This document shows, in pieces, positions 1 through 5,452 of a stretch of 5,452 nucleotides of DNA. Below the pieces are notes generated by a model that searched no databases, had not been told where the DNA came from, and saw only the letters and a program-made list of their open reading frames with translations. The DNA comes from Candidatus Atribacteria bacterium 1244-E10-H5-B2 (GTDB lineage: Bacteria > Atribacterota > JS1 > SB-45 > 34-128), in the NCBI GenBank assembly GCA_003575245.1, contig NMQN01000563.1, positions 1 through 5,452 of the forward strand, read 5' to 3'. A program made the position numbers and the translations under genes. Positions within the stretch are counted from its first letter, which is position 1. Every line of letters starts with the position of its first letter.

Positions 1-897
1 AAACAGGCCAGCGGATGTGTTCTATTCAGTTTGCAAATTAATAGATTGCTTAGCTACCTGGAAAACCAATTAAGTTTACAAAAAGTTACCGTATATAATA
101 GCAAGACCGGGAGAGGAAATTTAAGGAATATCTTAATAAGAGAGAGCAGGAGCACGGGAGAAATAATGATAGTTTTTATTACCAAAGAAGATAATTTGGG
201 GTTTGACCAAAATGTTTTAAATGATTTAGTCAGAACATTCCCTCAAGTAGTTTCTGTTTTTCAAAATATTAACAGAAGCCCTAAAGCGGTTGTGCTGGGA
301 AAAGATTTTAGGCTTTTGAAAGGGAAACCTGATTTGGAAGATGCCATTGGCCCGTATAAATTTAAAATATCGCCCCAGTCTTTTTTCCAGGTTAATGTGG
401 TGCAGGCAGAAATATTAAATGAAAAAGTATTAGAGTATGCAAATTTAAGCGGAGAAGAGACAGTCATCGATTCTTATTGCGGAACGGCGACTATTTCTAT
501 TTATATGGCTAAGCGGGCTAAAAAGGTGTATGGCATTGAAGTAGAAAAAAGCGCTGTCAGGGATGCTAAAATTAATTGTGAGTTAAACGGTATCTCTAAT
601 TTAAAATTATTTAGCGGAAAAGCAGAAGAATGGCTTTATAAATGGAGGAGAAATTGCGAAGAAGTTTATCTTATTATAGTGGACCCGCCCCGCAAGGGCT
701 GTTCTTCAAAAGTTTTAAAAGGGATTATAAAGATTAAACCAAAGAAAATTATATATATATCCTGTAATCCGGCAACTTTTGCCCGTGATTTAAAGTATCT
801 AACCAGAGGTGATGATTATAAATTAAAAAAAGTCTTGCCTATCGATATGTTCCCTCAGACGGGTCACATAGAATGCATAGCATCTTTGGAAAAGTGA
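1..897 (+). CDS. rlmD: 23S rRNA (uracil-5-)-methyltransferase, RlmD/RumA family, 5'-truncated by window edge
   Basis: This enzyme transfers a methyl group from S-adenosylmethionine to C5 of a uridine, most likely in 23S rRNA. The frame is open to the left edge (it begins K-Q-A-S-G-C-V-L-F), so the gene starts outside the window; the TTG at 31 is internal. The visible 298 codons are the C-terminal two thirds of a family usually about 430-460 residues long, so the TRAM domain and Fe-S cysteines would lie upstream. Visible motifs, in order, are FFQVN, the SAM-binding DSYCGTAT (from 469), VDPPRKG (Asp at 682-684), SCNP with the catalytic Cys at 763-765, and a C-terminal HIE whose Glu (871-873) is the usual general base. 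The SAM loop has GTA where GTG is usual; activity is probably kept. Whether it is RlmD, RlmC or dual-specificity RlmCD cannot be told from this part. No clear terminator follows. Confidence 0.93.
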   Translation, partial: KQASGCVLFSLQINRLLSYLENQLSLQKVTVYNSKTGRGNLRNILIRESRSTGEIMIVFITKEDNLGFDQNVLNDLVRTFPQVVSVFQNINRSPKAVVLGKDFRLLKGKPDLEDAIGPYKFKISPQSFFQVNVVQAEILNEKVLEYANLSGEETVIDSYCGTATISIYMAKRAKKVYGIEVEKSAVRDAKINCELNGISNLKLFSGKAEEWLYKWRRNCEEVYLIIVDPPRKGCSSKVLKGIIKIKPKKIIYISCNPATFARDLKYLTRGDDYKLKKVLPIDMFPQTGHIECIASLEK

Positions 898-1309
898 TTA
901 ATCTGTTCAACAATTCCATATATTAAAAATATTGTATCAAATATAGATATAACAAGCATATTGTAAGTATCAAACTTTTATATTTGCTCTCTCTGTTAAT
1001 TTTTACGCGTTTTTCTTTTTAAGCTATTTTCACGTGAATTTGTCTTTTAAAGATACAAATTGAATAACCATGTAAGACATTTCTTCTGTGTTGATAGTAG
1101 ATAAAATTTATAAATATATAATTTCTCTTACAACCATTTTCTACAACCATATTTATTATATCTCTCTCTGCCTACTTTTTAGATAAATTTTATCATTTTG
1201 TCTCAATAATATCAAAATACTATTTTATTATTATAGTAAATTTATCAAAAAATATTCGTGTTAGTAATATTAAATATAAACTCATAGTTTTAACTATTAT
1301 TGATATAAA
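898..1309. other. AT-rich intergenic region, no gene seen
   Basis: About 410 bases with no credible coding frame on either strand. It holds a tandem copy of TACAACCAT (around 1129-1150), a 12-bp inverted repeat listed separately, and a weak hairpin AATTTGT (1037-1043) / ACAAATT (1055-1061). None of the hairpins is followed by a clear U-run, so I see no convincing terminator for the upstream methyltransferase gene. Confidence 0.6.
1100..1194. repeat. 12-bp AT-rich inverted repeat
   Basis: GATAAAATTTAT at 1100-1111 is the exact reverse complement of ATAAATTTTATC at 1183-1194, with 71 bases between the arms. The match is real, but in DNA this AT-rich such a pair can arise by chance. I assign no function. 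Confidence 0.4.
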
Positions 1310-1340
1310 TTGTATAAAATAATCTGCTTTATGCTATAAT
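1310..1340 (+). promoter_or_regulatory. Predicted extended -10 promoter for the hydrolase gene
   Basis: A perfect -10 box TATAAT at 1335-1340 is preceded by TGC, giving the extended TGnTATAAT form. A weak -35 (TTGTAT, 1310-1315) lies 19 bases upstream, a long spacer that the extended -10 would tolerate. Transcription would start near 1347, about 55 bases before the ATG at 1401. This is a sequence match to the housekeeping sigma consensus only. Confidence 0.65.
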
Positions 1341-1386
1341 GAATGTCACCACATATGCAAAATAGTAAAATATTTTTTCTATGTGG

Positions 1387-1392
1387 TAGGTG
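1387..1392 (+). promoter_or_regulatory. Shine-Dalgarno site that sets the hydrolase start
   Basis: TAGGTG lies 8 bases upstream of the ATG at 1401 and supports that start over the in-frame GTG at 1383, which has no ribosome binding site. An 8-bp inverted pair (ACCACATA 1348-1355, TATGTGGT 1380-1387) abuts this site in the predicted 5' UTR. Confidence 0.55.
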
Positions 1393-1400
1393 TTTGTAAA

Positions 1401-2303
1401 ATGGCTAAAAACAGTATAGACAACACTAATTATTTTACTTTATTCATCATATACATCGTCATTTTTAATTTACTATTTATGCTTCCGATATTAGCACGGG
1501 AAACCTTCAAGGATATAAAAATATTCAAAGATATCCCTTACACGGTGATTAAAGATGTCGATCCAAATTTCACCAGTCTTGATATTTACACACCATTAAC
1601 AGATGAACATTTTCCAGTGATCGTTTTCATCCATGGAGGTACTTGGTCTTTCGGAAATAAAGGCAGTTTAAGTGACAAAACAATATCGTTTATCAAGGCG
1701 AATTTTGTATATGTTAGCATTAATTATCGATTATCTCCTGATATAAAACATCCTATACATACTAGTGATGTAGCTAAGGCAATTACCTGGATATATAAGC
1801 ATATTTCAGATTATGGCGGTGATCCCCAAAATATCTTTCTTTTAGGACATTCCGCTGGTGGGCACTTAGCCGCACTTATTGCAACAGATGAACACTATCT
1901 TAAAGATTTAGGTTTTTCGACCAAAATTATAAGGGGAGCCATAGGCCTGGACAGTGCTGCTTATCATCTTCCTACTCTAATTAGAAGTGAACCTGAAAAT
2001 GACTATCTTTTTGAAATGGCATTTGGTAATAATTCCGATATTTGGGAAAAAGCCTCTCCAATTAATTACGTAGAAAAAATCCAAAGTACTCCTCCATTTT
2101 TATTAATTTATGCCGGCGATCGGGAAGTTTCCAAGGTAGTTAATCTGGCTTTTTTTGATGCTTTGCGAAAATCGGGGCACGAGGTAGATTTGTACCATGC
2201 TTCTGATAAGAATCATGTAAGTATTGAACGCGACTTGGGGAAATCCGGAGATATCACTATTGAAAAAATTCTTCAATTTATTCATAAACATTTAAAAAAT
2301 TAA
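1401..2303 (+). CDS. Alpha/beta-hydrolase, esterase/lipase type (BD-FAE / HSL-like), N-terminal membrane segment
   Basis: A 300-residue serine hydrolase, probably a carboxylesterase acting on small or carbohydrate-linked esters; the substrate is unknown. The N-terminus is hydrophobic (about residues 12-32, ending LPILARE), which fits a signal peptide or membrane anchor, so the catalytic domain probably acts outside the cytoplasm. The oxyanion-hole motif HGGTW is at 78-82. The nucleophile elbow GHSAG at 149-153 places the catalytic Ser at 151. The acid is probably Asp240 in YAGDREV, and the base His272 in KNHVSI. All triad members are present and the length is normal for the family. The ATG at 1401 is chosen because TAGGTG sits 8 bases upstream. 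The gene stands alone, with its own extended -10 promoter and no co-directional neighbour close enough to suggest an operon. Related kynurenine formamidase-like enzymes share these motifs, so the family is firmer than the reaction. Confidence 0.88.
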   Translation: MAKNSIDNTNYFTLFIIYIVIFNLLFMLPILARETFKDIKIFKDIPYTVIKDVDPNFTSLDIYTPLTDEHFPVIVFIHGGTWSFGNKGSLSDKTISFIKANFVYVSINYRLSPDIKHPIHTSDVAKAITWIYKHISDYGGDPQNIFLLGHSAGGHLAALIATDEHYLKDLGFSTKIIRGAIGLDSAAYHLPTLIRSEPENDYLFEMAFGNNSDIWEKASPINYVEKIQSTPPFLLIYAGDREVSKVVNLAFFDALRKSGHEVDLYHASDKNHVSIERDLGKSGDITIEKILQFIHKHLKN

Positions 2304-2356
2304 TAGTAAAACTGGTAAAATTCGGTAGACAAAATATTTATGATTACTATTTCAAC

Positions 2357-2846
2357 TCACAGGCCAAAATCTTGTATGTAAAATTTTTTATTACTAAACA
2401 GCCTGATAATCAAAAGTAAAGTGTTTTTTCTTAAATAAATTAATACAAAGGTCCACCACTTAATTTTTTTATCTTGAATCAGGAAAATTGCGTTTGGAGA
2501 ATCGGTAAAAAGGTTTTTAAAAAGTTCTTCTGCGTATTTACGAGTGGTTATATTCATTAATAAAGCAACACTTTTATTGGTACCGGGCATCATTCCTATT
2601 TTTAATAATGTATTTTTTATTTCCCCCCTCTTATTGATAAAGCGAAATTCGTGTTCAGTTGGTACTTTTTTTGATCCTCCTTTCTGGTACTATGAGATTT
2701 TTTCATTTTTTCCAAACCTTTCGGATAAACAAAATTTGTCTAGTTTATCTTATTTTCAATAAAGCTTTTTTCATATCTGCTCAGTTTTCAAATTGAGCAT
2801 TTGCCTTGGATATCGGGAGAATACGAGAACGCGGGGTTATTTTAAA
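2357..2846 (-). pseudogene. Decayed PAS-domain sensor gene (remnant of a PAS-repeat signalling protein)
   Basis: Read on the minus strand from about 2846 downward, fragments in different frames join into one PAS domain and the start of a second. The order is ISKANAQFEN; then, after a frame change near 2786, LSRYEKSFIENKIN; a TAG stop at 2742-2740 where family members typically have Trp (TGG to TAG fits); and TNFVYPKGLEKMKKSH...KEDQKK. A frame change follows at the run of seven A's (2672-2666), then VPTEHEFRFINKRGEIK, KIGMMPGTNKSVALLMNITTRKYAEE and a second PAS start, LFTDSPNAIFLIQDKKIK. After that, near 2457, homology fades. The pattern follows the common PAS plus C-terminal-motif layout (GY-K-IE; EFRFI; PGT-KSV; DIT-RK-AEE) of histidine kinases and diguanylate cyclases. 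No start, output domain or conserved end remains. Several independent lesions argue for real decay rather than one sequencing error. The outer limits are approximate. Confidence 0.82.
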
Positions 2847-2852
2847 AAAAGA

Positions 2853-2880
2853 TTGATTTTATAAATAAATGTGATATAAT
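2853..2880 (+). promoter_or_regulatory. Predicted promoter of the glycine-riboswitch transcript
   Basis: TTGATT (2853-2858) and TATAAT (2875-2880) are 16 bases apart, and TGA just before the -10 gives the extended TGnTATAAT form. Transcription would start near 2887, about 45 bases before the first aptamer, which suits a leader RNA. A second TATAAT at 2889-2894 has no good -35 and is less likely. Confidence 0.75.
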
Positions 2881-2930
2881 TATTTATATATAATTTGTAC
2901 ATTGTAAAAACATATTTAATTTAGCCTGTA

Positions 2931-3172
2931 TGAAAGCAACAGGAGAGACGTTTTCTTTCCACCATAAAAGAAAAGGAGCCGAAGAGGCAAGATACCAAAA
3001 GTATTGAAACTTTCAGGTAAAAGGACTGTTGCTGGACAGAACTCTGGCCAGCTTTATACAAAAGAGCACCGACGGGGCAATTTCTAATTTTTAGGAAAAC
3101 CCTTACAGAGTTTGCAAAAAAGTATTTCCTAATGCTTTAGGAAGAATCTTTTTTAAGGTAAAAAGACAGAGT
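2931..3172 (+). promoter_or_regulatory. Tandem glycine riboswitch (two aptamers)
   Basis: Aptamer I starts with GGAGAGAC (2942-2949), continues with GAGCCGAAGAGGCAA and ends with TTTCAGGTAAAAGGAC. Its P1 helix is AGCAACAG (2935-2942) paired with CTGTTGCT (3026-3033). The short linker GGACAGA leads to aptamer II, which has ACTCTGG (3041-3047), the hallmark AGCACCGACGGGGCAA (3065-3080), a variable hairpin TTCCTAA/TTAGGAA, and the closing AAGGTAAAAAGACAGAG. ACTCTG (3041-3046) pairs with CAGAGT (3167-3172) to form its P1. The order and spacing match the two-aptamer glycine riboswitch of Bacillus gcvT. The TGA at 2931-2933 with GA in the linker could form the leader-linker kink turn. Aptamer II has an unusually long variable region (about 75 bases). 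The first gene downstream on this strand is the exported DUF6305-like protein at 3477, not a glycine-cleavage gene. Confidence 0.93.
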
Positions 3173-3212
3173 AAGAAAGTAATATCCTTATTTTTTTATT
3201 CTGTCTTTTTTT
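3160..3212 (+). terminator. Intrinsic terminator forming the riboswitch expression platform
   Basis: AAAAAGACAGAGTAA (3160-3174) pairs with TTATTCTGTCTTTTT (3196-3210) over 15 bp with a single G-U pair, followed by a U-run (to 3212). The 5' arm includes the conserved 3' end and P1 strand of aptamer II (3167-3172). The terminator and the glycine-bound fold therefore cannot coexist, which predicts read-through when glycine is bound, an ON switch. Confidence 0.88.
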
Positions 3213-3253
3213 GTCTATAAATCATCGATAAAATTTAATAAGAGATAAAAATA

Positions 3254-3279
3254 GCCCCTTGGTCTAACGACCAAGGGGC
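3254..3279 (+). other. Strong GC-rich hairpin in the leader
   Basis: GCCCCTTGGTC (3254-3264) is the exact reverse complement of GACCAAGGGGC (3269-3279), leaving a four-base TAAC loop. Eleven perfect pairs with a minimal loop would be very stable. It is followed by GTAAC rather than a U-run, so it is not a normal terminator. It could be a pausing, processing or protein-binding element, or part of a second regulatory RNA with the downstream pairs. Confidence 0.7.
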
Positions 3280-3300
3280 GTAACAAGCTTTACACCAATT

Positions 3301-3389
3301 GCCTAGAGCCATCTAACACAATCGATAGACTTGTAATTTAGTAGTATATCAAAATTATTAACAAATTACAAGTTATAAAAAGCTCTGGC
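3301..3389 (+). promoter_or_regulatory. Putative antiterminator fold of a second, unidentified leader element
   Basis: An 11-bp perfect inverted repeat, ACTTGTAATTT (3329-3339) / AAATTACAAGT (3363-3373), is flanked by GCCTAGAGC (3301-3309) and GCTCTGGC (3382-3389). The flanks can pair over 8 bp with one bulged T (3304). GCTCTGGC is also the 5' arm of the terminator that follows, so the outer helix and that terminator exclude each other, the usual sign of an attenuator. I recognise no known riboswitch or T-box motif here. The pairings are visible; regulation is inferred. Confidence 0.5.
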
Positions 3390-3413
3390 GTATGGTTTGG
3401 CCAGGGCTTTTTT
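3377..3413 (+). terminator. Second intrinsic terminator upstream of the DUF6305-like gene
   Basis: AGCTCTGGC (3381-3389) pairs with GCCAGGGCT (3400-3408) over 9 bp with one G-U pair and a 10-base loop. The A's at 3377-3380 extend the stem against the U-run that follows (3408-3413). No gene ends just upstream, so it most likely acts inside the leader as an attenuator. The ATG of the next gene is about 64 bases beyond. Confidence 0.8.
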
Positions 3414-3460
3414 ACTTTTAAGAGATTTTGAAAAAGATTGATTCTACTATTTAAAAATAA

Positions 3461-3467
3461 AAGGAGG
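3461..3467 (+). promoter_or_regulatory. Shine-Dalgarno site of the DUF6305-like gene
   Basis: AAGGAGG lies 9 bases before the ATG at 3477. It fixes that start in preference to the in-frame TTG at 3438, which would add 13 polar and basic residues in front of an otherwise normal signal peptide. Confidence 0.85.
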
Positions 3468-3476
3468 ATTTATAAA

Positions 3477-4094
3477 ATGTTAAAGAAAAAAGGATTTGCA
3501 ATTTTTAGCCTGGTTCTCGTTTTAACCCTTAGCTTGTTCCTGGGTTTATCTCAGATAAGCCTTACCACCGAACAGCCTTCTTTGCCCAAAGTTGAGCTAC
3601 CTTTAATAGTTACTACTTGCGGACAGAGTCCCGGGGCTCTTATGGTATGGGTCTTGTCCAAACAGATTAAACTCCCCTGCGATCGGAATGATCTCTTAAC
3701 CGCGGAACACCTAAAAGCCAAAGCAGAAGAAGGTAATCCCTACAAAACTTTGATTATTACCACCGGCACAAGTATGAAGGGGATGGGAGCAGCCGGAGTC
3801 GATATAGATTATGAAGTAGCAAGAATAGAAGCGATTATCGAGGAGGCCAAAAAAGAAGGCATCTTGATCATCGGCGCACACATTGAAGGGATGGCCAGAA
3901 GAGTTGATGCAACAGATGCTGCCTCTATCGCAACTGTTATCCCTGAATCAAAACTTCTCCTGATAAGAGAAGACAGCAACGAAGATGGCTATTTCACCAA
4001 AGCTGCAGAAGAACAGGGTATCCCCATCATTATCTTTAAAGAAACCTTAGACATTATTGATATATTTAAACAATTGTTCAACCTGGAGGGATAA
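3477..4094 (+). CDS. Exported protein of unknown function, DUF6305-like
   Basis: A 205-residue protein. Residues 1-28 are a classic signal peptide or anchor (MLKKKG, then a long Leu/Phe/Val stretch) with no lipobox Cys, so the rest probably works outside the membrane. The mature part looks like a small alternating alpha/beta domain. Notable motifs are VTTCGQSPGALM (45-56), a Gly-rich loop GTSMKGMGAAG (97-107), IIGAHIEGMARR (131-142), and EDSNEDG (165-171) followed by FTKAAEEQGIPI. I recognise the pattern as the DUF6305 family from memory; the family has no established biochemical role. It lies 78 bases upstream of a TRAP-like permease in the same direction and behind a glycine riboswitch, so a role as substrate-binding or accessory subunit of that transporter is a fair inference. 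It does not look like a standard DctP binding protein, which is about 320 residues with a different fold. The AAGGAGG site supports the start used. Confidence 0.8.
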   Translation: MLKKKGFAIFSLVLVLTLSLFLGLSQISLTTEQPSLPKVELPLIVTTCGQSPGALMVWVLSKQIKLPCDRNDLLTAEHLKAKAEEGNPYKTLIITTGTSMKGMGAAGVDIDYEVARIEAIIEEAKKEGILIIGAHIEGMARRVDATDAASIATVIPESKLLLIREDSNEDGYFTKAAEEQGIPIIIFKETLDIIDIFKQLFNLEG

Positions 4095-4172
4095 ATTTTA
4101 TCTTCCAATAAAAGCATTAACTTGTTAAATTATTGTAAAATTCTTTAAATAATTATACGAGGGAGGGATAAA

Positions 4173-5452
4173 ATGTTTACACATGCTGGTATGATTTTGG
4201 TTGTAATGGCGGTGGCTTTTGCAGTAGCCAGATGGCTAAAGTTAACTATTGAGTTATCCATGTTTGCAGCAGCAATTGCCGGGGCTCTGGCTCATGGGGC
4301 AGGTATCCCCGTTCGCCATATCGTAGATGGCGCTTTTACTTATTACGATGTTTGCCTTATCTTTATTACCGCTACATTTTTTATGAATCTTCTTAAAGAA
4401 GCAGGTGGTGTAACCTATATTATTAGAAGTATAATAACAACTTTTCATAAACAGCGCTTTGTTTGTCTATTACTGCTGACTTTAGTTCTTTTGGTTCCCG
4501 GGGCATTAACCGGCTCAGGCGCTGTAACCGTATTAATCATGGGGACCATGGTGGGAAGTGTGCTGACCTATATGGGCATATCGGAGACCAGAACTGCCGC
4601 AATAATCTTTCTTTGTGCTGCCATGAGTGCTGCTGCACCACCCATTAATCTCTGGGCCATGATGGCTGCTGCCGGGTCAAATATGCCTTATGTTGGATTT
4701 ATGCAGCCTTTGCTAATTATCACCGTTAGTGGAGCACTTCTTTCTATGTTCATTTTAGGCTGGAAGGGAAAAGCGGTTGATTTGGAAAAAGCCCTTAAGG
4801 AATTACCCAAACCCCCTGAAAAAATGAACTTTCTGAGAGTGATTATACCTTTTTTAGTATTCTTTGTTTTAGTTTTAGCAGGCAGGATTTGGCCTTTTCA
4901 GATGCCCATCCTGGGATTGCCTTTAATGTTTCTCATCTCAGCCCTTGCCGTCTTTGCCATCAGTCCGAAAAAACTTCCCGTCTTGGAGATTGCCAGTAAT
5001 ACTATCCGCCAGCTTATCCCTTTGGTGGGGATCATGATCGTGGTGGGAATTCTCATTCAAATTATGGCCTTAAGCGGAGCTCGAGGACTTATTTCCCTGG
5101 GAGTAGTAACTTTACCCCTTACGGTATTATTTGCCACTCTCTGGCTGATCCTGCCCTGGTCTGAAGGGTTGGTACAGTATGCTGCCGCTCCACTGCTCGG
5201 GATTCCCCTGATTCTGCTCTTTAACATGAAGGGATTAAATCCCATTATAGCCTTATCAGCAATGGCGGTCATGTGGCCTTTGGGGGATTGTCTTCCACCT
5301 ACTGCCGTGGTGGGAAGGGCAACGGTTATCGAACTTAAATATAAAGGAAGCTATTACGGTGAGTTTGTAAAGACCTGTCTGGTACCGATGCTAATCATAT
5401 TATTTATTTGCACCCTTTTTATTATCTTCAGTAAACAATTGAGCTTTCTGAT
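4173..5452 (+). CDS. TRAP-type (DctM-like) large permease subunit, 3'-truncated by window edge
   Basis: A multi-pass inner-membrane protein, most likely the ion-coupled channel subunit of a TRAP-like transporter. The frame runs unbroken for 426 codons to the window edge; DctM proteins usually have about 425-450 residues, so the end is probably close. The ATG at 4173 follows GGGAGGG with 5 bases between. It has long hydrophobic segments throughout. Family-like motifs are PGALTGSGAVTVLIMG in the first half, AAPPINLWAMMAAAGSNMPYVGF soon after, and a second-half counterpart, WSEGLVQYAAAPLLG then WPLGDCLPPTAVVGRA; the two halves suggest the inverted-repeat build of this fold. The substrate cannot be read from the sequence. 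No small DctQ subunit or DctP binding protein precedes it, only the exported DUF6305-like protein 78 bases upstream, probably in the same operon. TTGTTA (4122) and TTAAAT (4145) in the gap make only a weak internal promoter. Base composition here is less AT-rich than in the left half of the window. Confidence 0.8.
   Translation, partial: MFTHAGMILVVMAVAFAVARWLKLTIELSMFAAAIAGALAHGAGIPVRHIVDGAFTYYDVCLIFITATFFMNLLKEAGGVTYIIRSIITTFHKQRFVCLLLLTLVLLVPGALTGSGAVTVLIMGTMVGSVLTYMGISETRTAAIIFLCAAMSAAAPPINLWAMMAAAGSNMPYVGFMQPLLIITVSGALLSMFILGWKGKAVDLEKALKELPKPPEKMNFLRVIIPFLVFFVLVLAGRIWPFQMPILGLPLMFLISALAVFAISPKKLPVLEIASNTIRQLIPLVGIMIVVGILIQIMALSGARGLISLGVVTLPLTVLFATLWLILPWSEGLVQYAAAPLLGIPLILLFNMKGLNPIIALSAMAVMWPLGDCLPPTAVVGRATVIELKYKGSYYGEFVKTCLVPMLIILFICTLFIIFSKQLSFL

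Noticed and set aside
31..33. TTG as the start of the methyltransferase gene
   Set aside because: The frame stays open to position 1, and the protein lacks the N-terminal third of its family, so this is an internal Leu codon.
261..467. Minus-strand open frame inside the methyltransferase gene
   Set aside because: It overlaps the conserved FFQVN region of a clear gene and has no features of its own. The same applies to the minus-strand frame at 2103-2291 inside the hydrolase.
1129..1150. Tandem TACAACCAT as a CRISPR or satellite repeat
   Set aside because: There are only two 9-base copies with no further unit, so it is too little for an array.
1383..1400. GTG start for the hydrolase, six residues upstream
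   Set aside because: It has no ribosome binding site, while the ATG at 1401 has TAGGTG at proper spacing.
2544..2762. Plus-strand open frame of 72 codons
   Set aside because: It is antisense to the PAS remnant, has no ribosome binding site, and has low-complexity Phe/Leu-rich content.
2779..2798. GCTCA/TGAGC hairpin as a terminator
   Set aside because: The loop is very tight, no U-run follows on either strand, and it lies within the PAS remnant.
3241..3416. T-box or known metabolite riboswitch in the second leader segment
   Set aside because: No AGGGTGGNACCGCG-type T-box bulge and no core motif of the TPP, SAM, purine, lysine, FMN or c-di-GMP classes is visible.
3438..3476. TTG start for the DUF6305-like protein
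   Set aside because: The AAGGAGG lies inside this extension and serves the ATG at 3477, which begins a normal signal peptide.
4254..4448. Minus-strand open frame, and similar ones at 5057-5272 (minus) and 4463-4648 (plus)
   Set aside because: They are shadows inside the permease gene, which is continuous and has family motifs; their Cys/His/Ser-rich products resemble no family.

Overview
The window comes from a low-GC bacterium. Intergenic DNA is very AT-rich, Shine-Dalgarno sites are strong (AAGGAGG, GGGAGGG), promoters are of the extended -10 type, and the tandem glycine riboswitch has an overlapping intrinsic terminator closely resembling the Bacillus gcvT leader arrangement as I remember it. 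A Clostridia-like Firmicute fits. An anaerobic lineage such as Atribacterota is also possible, because the PAS remnant resembles PAS domains common in uncultured anaerobes. No marker here fixes the taxonomy.

Layout, left to right: (1) 1-897, the C-terminal two thirds of a 23S rRNA uracil-5-methyltransferase of the RlmD/RumA family, cut by the left edge. (2) About 500 bases of AT-rich non-coding DNA ending in an extended -10 promoter. (3) 1401-2303, a membrane-anchored or secreted alpha/beta-hydrolase (esterase type) with a complete catalytic triad. (4) 2357-2846 on the minus strand, a decayed PAS-domain sensor gene with a nonsense codon and at least two frameshifts, readable only by joining frames. 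(5) 2853-3416, a promoter and long structured leader: a tandem glycine riboswitch, its terminator, a GC-rich hairpin, an 11-bp inverted repeat and a second intrinsic terminator. (6) 3477-4094, an exported protein of unknown function (DUF6305-like). (7) 4173 to the right edge, a TRAP/DctM-like large permease, cut by the edge.

The most interesting unit is the right half. A glycine-sensing leader that probably switches transcription ON drives a two-gene unit made of an exported DUF6305-like protein and a multi-pass permease. The simplest reading is a glycine-induced uptake or efflux system in which the exported protein replaces the usual TRAP solute-binding subunit. Between the riboswitch terminator and the first gene lies a second attenuator-like structure. 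It has competing terminator and antiterminator pairings and matches no riboswitch class I know.
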